Shown: one piece after another, positions 18,156 to 29,066 of the stretch
Layout of the letters: every line of letters starts with the position of its first letter
Numbering within the stretch: position 1 is the first letter of the stretch
Origin: Actinotalea soli
GTDB lineage: Bacteria > Actinomycetota > Actinomycetes > Actinomycetales > Cellulomonadaceae
NCBI RefSeq assembly: GCF_017565425.1
Contig: NZ_JAGEMK010000001.1
Location: 186,001-250,000 of the forward strand
Length of the DNA stretch: 64,000 nt
Direction: 5' to 3'
The notes under the pieces: model-generated
What the model saw: the letters and a program-made list of their open reading frames with translations, nothing else
Told to the model about the DNA's origin: nothing
Databases searched by the model: none
Made by a program: the position numbers and the translations under genes

Positions 18156-18973
18156 CCGGGCCAGGGCAGGCGTTGGTGGACGGCTGGACCGTCACACGGC
18201 GGAACCTCATCAAGATCAAGCGTGTCCCTGATCTCCTCGTCGGCTCGATCGTCTCGCCGATCATGTTCGTCCTGCTCTTCGCCTTCGTCTTCGGCGGCTC
18301 GATCTCGTTGCCGGGGGCTGCCGAGGTCGACCCGGCGCTCTACCGCCAGTTCCTCATCGCGGGGATCTTCGCGCAGACCATGATCTTCGGGGCGACGATC
18401 ACCGGGTCCGGTATGGCCCAGGACCTCAAGACGGGCATCATCGACCGCTTCCGCTCGTTGCCGATGGCGCCCTCGGCGGTCCTCGTGGGTCGCACGACGG
18501 CCGACGTCGTCAACAACGTCCTGACCATCCTGATCATGACCTTGACCGGTCTGGCCGTGGGCTGGCGCATCACCAGCTCGGTGGGAGAGGCCCTGCTGGG
18601 TTACGCGCTGCTGCTGTTCTTCGCCTACTGCGTCAGCTGGATCATGGCCTACGTCGGTCTCCTGGTCCGGACCCCCGAGGTCTTCAACAACGCGTCCTTC
18701 GTGGTGATCTTCCCGTTGACCTTCATCGCGAACACCTTCGTCCCCTCCGAGAACCTGCCCGGACCGCTGCGGACCTTCGCCGAGTGGAACCCCGTCTCGA
18801 GCGTCACCCAGGCCGCGCGCGAGCTCTTCGGCAACGTCATCCCGGGCACACCCCCACCGACGGCCTGGCCGCTGCAGAACCCGGTGCTGTACACCGTGCT
18901 CTGGGGAGTCCTGCTGCTGCTCGTCTTCGTCCCGCTCACCGTGCGCCAGTACCAGCGCGCTGCGGCTCGGTGA
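18152..18973 (+). CDS. ABC-2 type permease, DrrB family
   Basis: 273 aa integral membrane protein with six predicted helices. An ABC-2 core is recognisable from FLIAGIFAQTMIFGATITGSGMAQDLKTGIIDRFRSLPM and the late EWNPVSSVTQAARELFGN motif. It is translationally coupled to the preceding ATPase by a four-base overlap. DrrB-type subunits homodimerise with two ATPases to export hydrophobic compounds; no biosynthetic genes nearby suggest a substrate. It converges on the regulator at 18984. Confidence 0.92.
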   Translation: MTGPGQALVDGWTVTRRNLIKIKRVPDLLVGSIVSPIMFVLLFAFVFGGSISLPGAAEVDPALYRQFLIAGIFAQTMIFGATITGSGMAQDLKTGIIDRFRSLPMAPSAVLVGRTTADVVNNVLTILIMTLTGLAVGWRITSSVGEALLGYALLLFFAYCVSWIMAYVGLLVRTPEVFNNASFVVIFPLTFIANTFVPSENLPGPLRTFAEWNPVSSVTQAARELFGNVIPGTPPPTAWPLQNPVLYTVLWGVLLLLVFVPLTVRQYQRAAAR

Positions 18974-18983
18974 CCCCGTCCGG

Positions 18984-20486
18984 TCAGCGGTGGGCGTGCC
19001 GGTCGAGGAAGGCGTAGACCTCCGTCTCGTCCACCCCGGGAAACGTCCCGCTCGGCAGCGGCGCGAGGATCTGGGCGTGGACCGCCGCGCTCGGCCAGGC
19101 GTGAGGTGACCAGCGATCGGCGAGCTCGGGGGCAGGGGTCCGGCAGCACGTCGGGTCCGGGCAGCGTGACGTCGTCCGCGTGGTCGTCTCCCGACCACGG
19201 AACCACTTGGCCGACCCGAAAGGCACGCCCACGCTGATCGCGAAGCCCCCGGCCGCGGCGACCCCCGTCTGGGTCGAGGACCAGTAGGTCCCTGCCGGGG
19301 TGTCGGTGTACTGGTGGTGCTCGGTGGTGCGGTCCCCGCGGGTGAAGGCCATCCTGGCGGGCCACGCCCGGCACACGAGCTGGCCCTCGATCGCCCCCGT
19401 GCCGTCCGTGGGAAGGGGCAGTCCGTCGTTCTCGTACCCCTTGTAGATCGCACCGTCGTCCCCGACCCGCAGGAAGTGCAGGCGCAGGTCGAGATGCGTG
19501 GTGAGCAGGTTCGTCATCCGCTGTGCCGCCGTCTCGTGGGTCACGCCGAAGGCGTCGCGGAAGTCCTCCACGGCCAGGTCCTTGGCCCGCTTGGCGTCCG
19601 TCAAGAAGGCGACCGCTGCCGCGCGCGGCAGCAGGCAGGCCGCCGCGAAGTAGTTGATCTCGACGCGCTGCCGCAGGAAGTCGGCATAGCCCTGGGGGGT
19701 CGAGTGCGCGAGGACCCGGTGCGCGATGGCCTGCAGGGCCAGGGAACGCAGGCCGTGCCCGCCGGGGATCGACGCGGGAGGCAGGTAGATCCGTCCGTTC
19801 GCCAGGTCGGTCACGGTCCGCGTCGAGTGCGGGAGGTCATCGACATGGATGAGGGTGAAGCCCAGGTGCTCAGCCATGCGTGCGACGGCACGGTGGGTCA
19901 GGGCCCCGGACACGTAGCCGGCGTGACCCAGGGCTTCCTCGGCGAGGTCCTCGATCTCGGGCAGCTCGTTGTTCCGCTCACGCATCCACCGCCGGAGCGC
20001 GGTGTTGGCCCGGCGCGCCTCCTCAGGGGTGGCGATCGCTGCGTTCGCCCGCCGGTCGAGCTCGGCGTGCAGACCCACGATCGCCTCCAGGGCCTCGGTG
20101 GGCGTGCCCTTCGTGGGACGGACCTGCGGCAGTCCCAGCCCCGCGTAGAGGGTGCTGCGCTGGGCACGCTCGAGAGCCACCTCGAGGGCTGCTCGTCGCG
20201 TCGGGGGCTCCGGGGCCAGCAGCTCCGCCACGGGGACCTCGAGGGCAGCGGCGATCGCCTGGAGCAACGAGACCCGAGGCTCACGGTGTCCGTTCTCGAC
20301 CAAGGAGAGCTGGCTGGCGCCGCTCCCGACCGCAGCCCCGAGCTGGTCCAGGGTCATGCCCCGCAGCGTGCGGACGTGCCGGATGCGCCGCCCCAGGGTC
20401 AGCCCTGCCGCCTCGGGCGGTGCGGCATCGCCGACGGCGGGTAGCGCGATGACGGGCCTCGACGGTGACGAATCGACCATCTTCAT
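18984..20486 (-). CDS. RamB/ScfR-like XRE regulator with ImmA-like and DUF2083 domains
   Basis: 500 aa. An HTH_3 domain lies at residues about 30-85 (LGRRIRHVRTLRGMTLDQLG then SQLSLVENGHREP). A middle ImmA/IrrE-like region follows (about 230-330, including QAIAHRVLAHSTPQG and FAAACLLPRAAAVAFL), then a DUF2083-like C-terminal part. This architecture is that of RamB/ScfR regulators of acetate and short-chain acyl metabolism. It is divergent from pckG across 115 bp, so pckG is a likely target. ATG 20486 and ATG 20480 are both possible. The last 100 residues are Cys/Arg/Thr-rich. Confidence 0.9.
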   Translation of the reverse strand: MKMVDSSPSRPVIALPAVGDAAPPEAAGLTLGRRIRHVRTLRGMTLDQLGAAVGSGASQLSLVENGHREPRVSLLQAIAAALEVPVAELLAPEPPTRRAALEVALERAQRSTLYAGLGLPQVRPTKGTPTEALEAIVGLHAELDRRANAAIATPEEARRANTALRRWMRERNNELPEIEDLAEEALGHAGYVSGALTHRAVARMAEHLGFTLIHVDDLPHSTRTVTDLANGRIYLPPASIPGGHGLRSLALQAIAHRVLAHSTPQGYADFLRQRVEINYFAAACLLPRAAAVAFLTDAKRAKDLAVEDFRDAFGVTHETAAQRMTNLLTTHLDLRLHFLRVGDDGAIYKGYENDGLPLPTDGTGAIEGQLVCRAWPARMAFTRGDRTTEHHQYTDTPAGTYWSSTQTGVAAAGGFAISVGVPFGSAKWFRGRETTTRTTSRCPDPTCCRTPAPELADRWSPHAWPSAAVHAQILAPLPSGTFPGVDETEVYAFLDRHAHR

Positions 20487-20601
20487 GACGATAGCGAAAG
20501 AACGACGACTCTTGTCGTACGGGACCCGTTGAAGGAGGCGCACACTCCGAGGATCGTCGAGCACACGGCCCGTCCCGGGCGCCGCCGACGAGAGGGACAC
20601 G

Positions 20602-22560
<1,959 letters not shown>

Positions 22561-22585
22561 GGTGCGTGGAGCGGCCTGCAGACCG

Positions 22586-23695
22586 TCAGCCGACGGTGCG
22601 CCGTGCAGCGAGGTCCGCGACCCCGGAGAGGTCGGTCTCGGTGAGCCAGCGCAGCTGCTGCTCGGCTCCGGTGCCGCCCGCGAGAAGGTGGGCGACCCGC
22701 TCGCGGACCCGACCGAGGTCGCCGCTGGCATCCAGGGCGTCGGCGACATGGTCCACGAGCTCCGCGACCGCCTGGTGGGCTGTGACGGGGCGCAGGCTCG
22801 ACGGGCTGACCAGCTCCCCGCCGAGGCCGGACCGCGCGGCGCGCCAGGTCGCCGCGCGGAGCTGCTCCACCCGCACCGCGGGAGCCGGCCGCCCGCGAGC
22901 AGCGTCCGCGGCCGCGGTGTCGACCAAGCCCCGGGCGAGCGCCGCGACGAGGACCGCATCCTCGGCGTCGAGGCACACGTCGGCCACCCGGATCTCGACG
23001 GTGGGGTAGTGGTCCGAGAGTCGTGCGTCGAAGTAGACCATCCCCGTGTCGAGGATCGTGCCCGTCGCGACCAGGTCCTCGACCGCCGCGTGGTAGGCCG
23101 CTGCCGAACCGAACTGCGCCGTCGGGCCCGCGCTCGGCCACCGGTTCCACACCTGCGAGCGGTAGCTGGCGTAGCCGCTGTCGGCGCCGTGCCAGAACGG
23201 CGAGTTGGAGCTCAGGGCCAGGAGGACCGGGAGCCAGGGGCCGATCCGGTCGAGGACCTGGACCCCCTCCTCGTCGGAGTCGATCCCGACGTGGATGTGG
23301 CACCCGCAGGTCAGCTGCTCCCGGGCGGTCAGCGCGAACCGGCGGATGAGCTCCTCGTACCGAGGGTCGGGCGAGGTGGTGGGCTCGACCGCCACGGGCG
23401 ACGTGCCCAGGGCCGCGATGCGGGCCCCGCCTCCCCGCGCCGCGCGCTCGGCCCGCGACCGGGCGTGCCGCACCTCGTCCAGCACATCGTCGAGCTCGGT
23501 GCGGGGCCGGGTCCCTGACTCGAGCTGCTCCTGGGTGAGCTCGACCTCGACACCGGGGCCGTCGGTCGAGGGTGCGGGGGTGCCCGGCGGGCGGGGGCTG
23601 GGGGTGATGGCCTTGATCGCAGCCCCGCTCGACGCGACGGGGGTTCCCTCGGCATTCAGCAGGAGGTACTCCTCCTCGATTCCTACGGTGCGCAT
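22586..23695 (-). CDS. YbdK-type carboxylate-amine (glutamate-cysteine) ligase
   Basis: 369 aa. It begins MRTVGIEEEYLLLN, the conserved start of the GCS2/YbdK family, and contains CGCHIHVGI with the metal/ATP-site residues and NSPFWHGADSGYASYRSQVWNRWP. Relatives ligate glutamate and cysteine weakly or make other amides; the physiological product is uncertain. ATG 23695 is chosen because the protein begins exactly at the conserved block and CACACT lies 7 nt upstream. Its stop is 26 bp from the pckG stop. Confidence 0.9.
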   Translation of the reverse strand: MRTVGIEEEYLLLNAEGTPVASSGAAIKAITPSPRPPGTPAPSTDGPGVEVELTQEQLESGTRPRTELDDVLDEVRHARSRAERAARGGGARIAALGTSPVAVEPTTSPDPRYEELIRRFALTAREQLTCGCHIHVGIDSDEEGVQVLDRIGPWLPVLLALSSNSPFWHGADSGYASYRSQVWNRWPSAGPTAQFGSAAAYHAAVEDLVATGTILDTGMVYFDARLSDHYPTVEIRVADVCLDAEDAVLVAALARGLVDTAAADAARGRPAPAVRVEQLRAATWRAARSGLGGELVSPSSLRPVTAHQAVAELVDHVADALDASGDLGRVRERVAHLLAGGTGAEQQLRWLTETDLSGVADLAARRTVG

Positions 23696-23826
23696 GCCCA
23701 GCAGTGTGGGGGCTGGTGCGCGCGCTGTCCTCTCGGGCCGACCGGTGCACCGGCTCACCCAGGTCCCACGTCGTGCCGCCCTGCTCAGCCCACGCTCGTC
23801 GTGCCGGCACGAGTGAGGAAGGTCTC

Positions 23827-23998
23827 ATGCGCGGAGCGCGCCTGGACGGGGTCGGCGACCTCCGCGTGACCGAGGAACCACCCCCGCTCCCAGGCCTGGG
23901 GAGAGCCCGGTCGAGCTGGTCCTCGACGACGTGTCCCAGGCTCTCGAGACGCGCGGCTGCGCTCGGGGATCGAGGTCGTCGTGGACCCCGCTCGGTAG
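23827..23998 (+). pseudogene. Collapsed zinc-type alcohol/butanediol dehydrogenase relic
   Basis: ATG 23827 with a good GAGGAAGG upstream begins MRGARLDGVGDLRVTEEPPPLPG, the usual N-terminus of zinc-containing (2,3-butanediol-type) dehydrogenases. The frame then shifts, and the next recognisable pieces are VELVLDDVSQALE and, after a further shift, ARLRSGIEVVVDPAR before TAG 23996. These are the family's C-terminal residues. About 300 codons including the zinc and NAD sites are missing, so a large internal deletion plus frameshifts left only the two ends. Confidence 0.72.
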
Positions 23999-24005
23999 CC
24001 CTCGC

Positions 24006-24440
24006 TCAGGCCCGGTGCAGCACCCGCCTGCCGAGCACGTACATCTCACAGCCGAGGCAGAACCCGAAGGCCGCGTTGAGGAACGCGGCGACGAGGGCGA
24101 CGCCGGCCGCGACGGGGACCGCTGCGTCGAGCCCGAGGACCGCGAGCACCACGCCGCTCCCGGTGATCACGAGCCCGACCACCTGGGCGAAGCGCGGCGG
24201 ACGCGGGTCCTCGCGCTCGGCGGTCGGACGGAGCCGGGGGCGGATCCAGCGGGAGAAGACGACGCCCTGCACGGTGCCCTGGGCTCCGCGGACGGCACCG
24301 ACGGCGAAGAGCAGTGCGGCGACCGCGAGGGCAGCGGTCGCCGCTGGTCCCGCACCGAGCAGCAGGGTGACGACCAGGAGGCCCGCCATGACGCCGGCGC
24401 CGAAGCGTGGTCCCCGAGGGTCGATCCCGGTCTCAGTCAA
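24006..24440 (-). CDS. DUF4395 membrane protein
   Basis: 144 aa with four hydrophobic helices (about 15-30, 34-52, 84-102, 108-128). It has the DUF4395 features GPRFGAGVM, FSRWIRPRL and a CLGCEMY CxxC motif near the C-terminus. It overlaps the stop of the upstream thioredoxin-like gene by 8 bp. DUF4395 proteins are commonly encoded with membrane-anchored thioredoxins, suggesting a disulfide or sulfur-relay role at the membrane (inference). Confidence 0.88.
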   Translation of the reverse strand: MTETGIDPRGPRFGAGVMAGLLVVTLLLGAGPAATAALAVAALLFAVGAVRGAQGTVQGVVFSRWIRPRLRPTAEREDPRPPRFAQVVGLVITGSGVVLAVLGLDAAVPVAAGVALVAAFLNAAFGFCLGCEMYVLGRRVLHRA

Positions 24441-24939
24441 GGCGCTCTCCTGCGGTCGGTGCGGTGCTGTCGGTCGGGGCCGCGCCCGTCACGGCGTGGA
24501 TCGCGGCGCGGGCCGTCTCCCGGTCCAACGGGCCCGACATCCGCGAGGCCAGGCCGCCGTCCGCATCGAGCAGCAGGACGGTGGGGGTCCGCAGCACACC
24601 GTAGCGCTCGACCAGGTCCATGCGGTCCTCGACCCGAAGCTCGACGTGCGCGACCCCCGGCAGACCAGCGGCGGTCGAGCGCAGGACTGCGGCCACCCGT
24701 GGGCAGATGCTGCAGGTGGCTGCCGAGAGCTGGACGAGGGTCGCCCGCGCACCGAGGGGACTCCCGAGCTGCTGCGCCGTCAGGAGATCGCCCCCGTCGT
24801 GGCGAGCCGGACGGAAGCGGGAGGTGCGCGTCGTCAGCGCCCACCACGCCAGGGCGCTGACCGCGAGGAGGGCGGCGACGAGGGCCGCGCGGGTCATGAG
24901 GTCCACGGTGGAGGAGAACGGCGTGCGCAGCGTCGCCAT
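24433..24939 (-). CDS. Membrane-anchored thioredoxin-like protein
   Basis: 168 aa. One N-terminal hydrophobic helix (residues about 15-35) is followed by an extracytoplasmic thioredoxin fold with LVQLSAATCSICPRVAAVL (CSIC redox site), VEDRMDLVERYGVLRTPTVLLLDADG (cis-Pro TPT) and a terminal helix. ATG 24939 has GGAGGGA only 2-3 nt upstream; an internal ATG at 24897, directly before the helix, is a reasonable alternative. Translationally coupled to DUF4395. Likely a thiol-disulfide oxidoreductase or resupply partner. Confidence 0.87.
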   Translation of the reverse strand: MATLRTPFSSTVDLMTRAALVAALLAVSALAWWALTTRTSRFRPARHDGGDLLTAQQLGSPLGARATLVQLSAATCSICPRVAAVLRSTAAGLPGVAHVELRVEDRMDLVERYGVLRTPTVLLLDADGGLASRMSGPLDRETARAAIHAVTGAAPTDSTAPTAGERLD

Positions 24940-25028
24940 TCCCTCCGCCCGTCCGCGCCGCGTGGAGAGGGTCGAGGAGCCCGGGCAGACCGCCCCCGGG
25001 CGGCACCCGGCGGCGCTAGCGTGAGCCC

Positions 25029-25727
25029 ATGTCCCAGCCCTCTCCTCAGTCCGCCCGATCGCAGGCGGGGCGTCCGCTGCCGCAGGTCTTCCTCGGCGCG
25101 CTCCTGGTCGCGGCGGGGGTCCTGGCACTCCTCGGGCAGGCCGGCGTCGTCGACGTCAGCCTCGGCCAGCTGGTCCGGACCTGGTGGCCCCTGGCTGTGA
25201 TCGCGGTCGGGCTCGCTGCGCTGCTGACCGTTCCCCGGGCCTGGGCGGGGCCGAGCGTCGTCGTGGGTCTCGGAGTCCTGCTCCAGCTGATCACCCTCGA
25301 CCTCCTCGACCTCGATCTCTGGGAGGTGCTGTGGCCGGTGGTCATCATCCTCGTGGGTCTGTCGCTCCTGACCCGGGTCGGTTCGCGCGGCGCGGACGAC
25401 CAGACGGTCAACGCCGCGGTCATGTGGTGGGGGACCCAGCGACGGAGCACCTCGCAGGACTTCCGGGGCGGCAGCCTGAGCGCAGTGATGGGAGGGGTCG
25501 ACCTCGACCTGAGGCACGCAGGGATCGTCGAGACGGCTGAGCTGTCGATCTTCACGCTCTGGGGCGGCGTCGAGGTCAAGGTCCCGCCGACCTGGCGGGT
25601 CGTCATCGGCGGCCTGCCCGTGCTGGCCGGGTGGGAGGACAAGACCGCGCCCCCGGCAGACCCCGACGCCCCCGTCCTGACGATCCACGTCACGGCGATC
25701 ATGGGCGGGCTCGAGGTCAGGAACTGA
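25029..25727 (+). CDS. LiaF-like transmembrane envelope-stress protein
   Basis: 232 aa. Residues about 15-120 contain four short hydrophobic segments of the LiaI/LiaF-like transmembrane domain. The C-terminal half is a beta-rich LiaF-type domain with repeats around GGSLSAVMGGVDLDLR and LSIFTLWGGVEVKVPP. In Firmicutes LiaF restrains an envelope-stress two-component system, but no LiaRS genes are adjacent. TAGCGT ends 6 nt before ATG 25029, predicting a leaderless mRNA. Confidence 0.87.
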   Translation: MSQPSPQSARSQAGRPLPQVFLGALLVAAGVLALLGQAGVVDVSLGQLVRTWWPLAVIAVGLAALLTVPRAWAGPSVVVGLGVLLQLITLDLLDLDLWEVLWPVVIILVGLSLLTRVGSRGADDQTVNAAVMWWGTQRRSTSQDFRGGSLSAVMGGVDLDLRHAGIVETAELSIFTLWGGVEVKVPPTWRVVIGGLPVLAGWEDKTAPPADPDAPVLTIHVTAIMGGLEVRN

Positions 25728-25750
25728 GGCTGGGGCAGGCGTGACCGCGG

Positions 25751-27361
25751 TCAGTAGCCGTCGGTGCCGTACTCCCAGTGCCACGGCTCGAGCGGGCCGC
25801 TGCCACCGGGCTGCATGACTCGCGGGTGGTACCAGCCGTACTCGGCGCCGTTCTCGACCATCCAGCGGTAGTTGCGCGAGCTGAAGTCCCCGAGCCCTCC
25901 GAAGCCACCGAAGTCGACGGCGATGCCGGCGCCGTGGTTCGAGCTGCCCGCCGGTGCGGCCAGCGACGGGCGGGACTCCCGCAGAGCGGCCTGCTCGGCG
26001 AAGGTGCGGTACGTGCTCACCACGTCAAGATCGCGCCCGACGTCGGCACGGTAGGCCTCGTTGAGCCGGTCGAGGGCCTCGGCGGCGTCGCACCGCAGGA
26101 GCTCCCCGGGCGCGGACTCCGGCTCGCAGAGGAGGGAGGTCGGGATCGCCCCGTTGGGTGCTGCCTCGACGGCAGCCACCTTCCGGGCGAGCTCGGCCGC
26201 CGCAGCTGCCTCGGCGGCCTCGCGGGCCTGCGCCTCGGTGATGGCCGCGTCGGCGCTCGCCCGGACATCGGCCGACAGGGACGAGACGAGCTCGGCCGCA
26301 GCCTCCATCCGCTCGCTCACCTCGAGATCCAGCAGCTCGACCGCGGTCTCTGCATCGACGGGCTGCTCGTCCGGGGTCGGGCCCTGCGCCGTGGTGGTCT
26401 CCGGGGTCGGCGTGCGCGTGGCCGAGGACCGGGAGGTCGCGGGGGCCCGCCGGGCTGCCTCGAGGGCCTCCGCCGCGGCCGTCTCCGGGGCGGGCTCGGC
26501 GCCGGCAGCCTCGGCGACCGAGGTGGTGCCTGCGCCGGTGGAGGCACCGGAGGCCGTCCCCGGCGTGGGGAGGGTCGAGGAGGCCGTGGCCGAGAGTCCG
26601 GCCGGGTCGGGGCTCTGGTCGATCAGCTCGGTGAGGTCCGCCACGGCCTGGTCGAGGGTCGCGAGGGCTTCGTCGCTCAGGACGGGGGTCGCGGTCGCGA
26701 CGACCGAGTCGGCGTCCTGGACCGCTGCCAGAGCGGCGTCGAGGGCCTCGGTCCGTCGGTCGGCGGCGTGGGCGGCCGCCTGGCCGGTCAGCCGGGAGGC
26801 CGCCGTGAGGTCGACCCGGGCCCGACGTTCGCCCTCCTCGATCCGCATCGCCTCGGCGGACTCCACGGCCTCGGCCTGGGCCCGCGCGGTGTGGTCGGCG
26901 CTCGCCTGGACGAGGCCGGAGGTCAGCAGGGCACCAGCGGCGACCGCCGCGGCGACGGGGGAGAGCATCGCTGCGCGGGACCGCGGCGGACGGGCGGCGC
27001 GACGACGGCCGTCGCCCCGGGGACGCCCGACCGACGGCCGGGTCGGGGTCGGATGCGCCGCACCCGCGACAGGCCCGGGCAGGGGAAGGGCGGGCAGGAC
27101 GGCGAAGGGCGCACGGCAGGCGGCGCGCTCGGCCTCCCTCAGGGCCCGGCGGGTGAGCGGGGGCGTCGGCGCGACCGGGGGAGCAGCCCGCACCACGGCC
27201 GGCTCGGCAGGCGTGGTGGGCGCGGGAGGCGCGGCGGGGGCCGAGGCAGGCGTCGCAGCCGCGCTGGGGCGCGCGGTGCGGTCGGTCGCCGCTGCCGAGG
27301 CGGCCTCGCGGGCCAGGCGAAGCTCGCGCCGGGTCATCGGCGCGGGGGCCTGCTCCGTCAT
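25751..27361 (-). CDS. M15-family D-alanyl-D-alanine carboxypeptidase with long linker
   Basis: 536 aa. A basic, Pro/Ala-rich cytoplasmic N-terminus of about 155 residues precedes one membrane helix (SPVAAAVAAGALLTSGLV). A long Ala/Thr/Glu-rich coiled or disordered region (about 185-400) leads to the C-terminal VanY/M15 domain. Zinc-ligand motifs are intact: SSNHGAGIAVDFG and EPWHWEYG. The enzyme should trim D-Ala from peptidoglycan stem peptides outside the cell, with the linker placing it in the wall. AAGGAA precedes ATG 27361. Confidence 0.9.
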   Translation of the reverse strand: MTEQAPAPMTRRELRLAREAASAAATDRTARPSAAATPASAPAAPPAPTTPAEPAVVRAAPPVAPTPPLTRRALREAERAACRAPFAVLPALPLPGPVAGAAHPTPTRPSVGRPRGDGRRRAARPPRSRAAMLSPVAAAVAAGALLTSGLVQASADHTARAQAEAVESAEAMRIEEGERRARVDLTAASRLTGQAAAHAADRRTEALDAALAAVQDADSVVATATPVLSDEALATLDQAVADLTELIDQSPDPAGLSATASSTLPTPGTASGASTGAGTTSVAEAAGAEPAPETAAAEALEAARRAPATSRSSATRTPTPETTTAQGPTPDEQPVDAETAVELLDLEVSERMEAAAELVSSLSADVRASADAAITEAQAREAAEAAAAAELARKVAAVEAAPNGAIPTSLLCEPESAPGELLRCDAAEALDRLNEAYRADVGRDLDVVSTYRTFAEQAALRESRPSLAAPAGSSNHGAGIAVDFGGFGGLGDFSSRNYRWMVENGAEYGWYHPRVMQPGGSGPLEPWHWEYGTDGY

Positions 27362-27656
27362 GCGGGGGTTCCTTGCTGTCGTCGAGTCACGGTCGAGTCG
27401 GGTGGGGGGATCCACTGCGAGCCGTAACGAGGAGGTCGGCGCGTCTGATCCCGAACTCAAGGGTCTGTACGGGTGAATCACAGGACCTCCACATCGATCC
27501 GGTCAGCTGCCGGTCAGGACCGGGGCGCGATGCCCCTCGACCGCGTCAGCCCGCCGCACCACCGCAGGACGTCGGTCCAGCCGACCGGTCGGCATCCCCG
27601 GCGGGCCACGCCGACCGCCTCGGGCCCGAGCGCCGGAGCGCAGATAGGCTCGCGCC
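27362..27656. promoter_or_regulatory. Divergent intergenic region with -10 box for the ThrE-like gene
   Basis: This 295-bp gap separates the divergent M15 and ThrE-like genes. TAGGCT at 27645-27650 lies 6 nt before ATG 27657 and is a good -10 box for a leaderless transcript. A relatively AT-richer patch around 27465-27490 may carry the promoter of the M15 gene. I see no ORF with credible signals or repeats here. Confidence 0.55.
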
Positions 27657-29063
27657 ATGCGTCGACGGTGGGAGGTCCGGCAGCTCGCCCGTCGGGCGAT
27701 GGGCGGGTCTCAGGGCATCCAGGTGGGGGCCAGGGCCTACGACGCGGGGATCGACGACATCGTGGCTCGCGGAGCCCTCGAGCTGGGACTGCGGATCGGT
27801 GAGGCCATGCTGTCCCTCGGGGCCGCGGCGGCCGACGTGACCGCGGCCATCCAGCGGGTGGTGCGCACCTTCGGCCTCGACGGGTGCCAGGTCGAGCTCA
27901 CGTTCACCGCGATCACCGTGTCCTACGACCGGGGGGTCCTCGTCGCGCCGGTCACGGTGATGCGCCTCGTGCGGGACCGGGTCGTCGACTACGGCAGGCT
28001 CGCGGGGGTGATCGCCGTGGCCGACGAGGTGGCCGGGGACGACCTCAGCGGCGAGGACGCCGTCGACCGGCTCGAGTGGGCGCACGGCGAGCTCGACAGC
28101 GTCATCGCGGCCCCGCGCTCCTACCGGCGCTGGGTCGTGACCTTGGCCCTCGCCGCCCTGGCCGGAAGCGTCGCGCTGCTGCTCGGCGGTGGGGCGAGCG
28201 TGGCCCTCGTGGCGGGTGCGACGACAGCGGCGATCGACCGGGTCACGTGGGCCTTGTCCCGCTGGGGCCTGCCCCCGTTCTACGTGCAGATCGTCGGTGC
28301 AGGGCTCGTGACGACCGTCGCGGTCGCGCTGCTGGTGGTGGTCCCGCACCTGCCTGTCGAGCTCGAGGTGCTGCCCCCGGCCCTGGTGGTCGCCTCCGGC
28401 ATCGTCGTCCTCCTGGCAGGGCTGTCGCTCGTGGGGGCCGCGGAGGACGCGCTGAGCGGCTTCCCGCTGACGGCCGCCGCGCGGTCCTTCGAGGTGGTCG
28501 TGCTGACCCTCGGCATCGTCGTGGGCATCGGTGGCGTGCTCGACATCGCACGGCGGGCCGGGGTGCAGCTCGAGGTCATCCAGGTACCCCCGACGACGAC
28601 GCCCCTGCTCCTCCAGGGGTTCGCGGCGGCGGTCGTCGCGCTGTCCTGGGCGATCGCCTCGTACGCGCGCCCGAGGGCGGTCCTCGTCGCCGGGGCGGCC
28701 GGGGCGATCGCGTGGATCGTCAGCACCCTCCTGCTCGGCTCGGGCATCGGGCCCGCAGTGGCCGGCGCGGTCGCGGCCCTGGTCGTCGGCTTCCTCAGCG
28801 AGACCTTCGCCCCGCGGTTCGGCGTCCCGGCGATCGTGGCCTCCGTCTGCGGCATCGTGCCGCTGCTCCCGGGGCTCGCCGTCTACCGAGGGATGTTCCA
28901 GATCGTCAACGACCCCCAGGCCGGCCTGATCGTGGGGGCCACCGTCCTTCTCGGTGCGGCGATGATCGGTCTGGGGCTCGCCGCAGGTGTCACCCTCGGC
29001 GAGTTCCTCGCGTCCCCGCTGCGCCTCGGCACCCGGAACCGTCGTGCGCCGAACGAGCAGTAG
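27657..29063 (+). CDS. ThrE-like threonine/serine exporter
   Basis: 468 aa. A cytoplasmic N-terminal DUF1212 domain (residues about 20-155, with MLSLGAAAADVTAAIQRV) precedes about ten membrane helices in two DUF1212/DUF3815-like blocks, ending in a short basic tail. The fused architecture matches Corynebacterium glutamicum ThrE, which exports threonine and serine by proton motive force. GTR-type substrate residues cannot be assigned by eye. It ends 3 bp from the stop of the convergent EAL-domain gene. Confidence 0.9.
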   Translation: MRRRWEVRQLARRAMGGSQGIQVGARAYDAGIDDIVARGALELGLRIGEAMLSLGAAAADVTAAIQRVVRTFGLDGCQVELTFTAITVSYDRGVLVAPVTVMRLVRDRVVDYGRLAGVIAVADEVAGDDLSGEDAVDRLEWAHGELDSVIAAPRSYRRWVVTLALAALAGSVALLLGGGASVALVAGATTAAIDRVTWALSRWGLPPFYVQIVGAGLVTTVAVALLVVVPHLPVELEVLPPALVVASGIVVLLAGLSLVGAAEDALSGFPLTAAARSFEVVVLTLGIVVGIGGVLDIARRAGVQLEVIQVPPTTTPLLLQGFAAAVVALSWAIASYARPRAVLVAGAAGAIAWIVSTLLLGSGIGPAVAGAVAALVVGFLSETFAPRFGVPAIVASVCGIVPLLPGLAVYRGMFQIVNDPQAGLIVGATVLLGAAMIGLGLAAGVTLGEFLASPLRLGTRNRRAPNEQ

Positions 29064-29066
29064 GGG

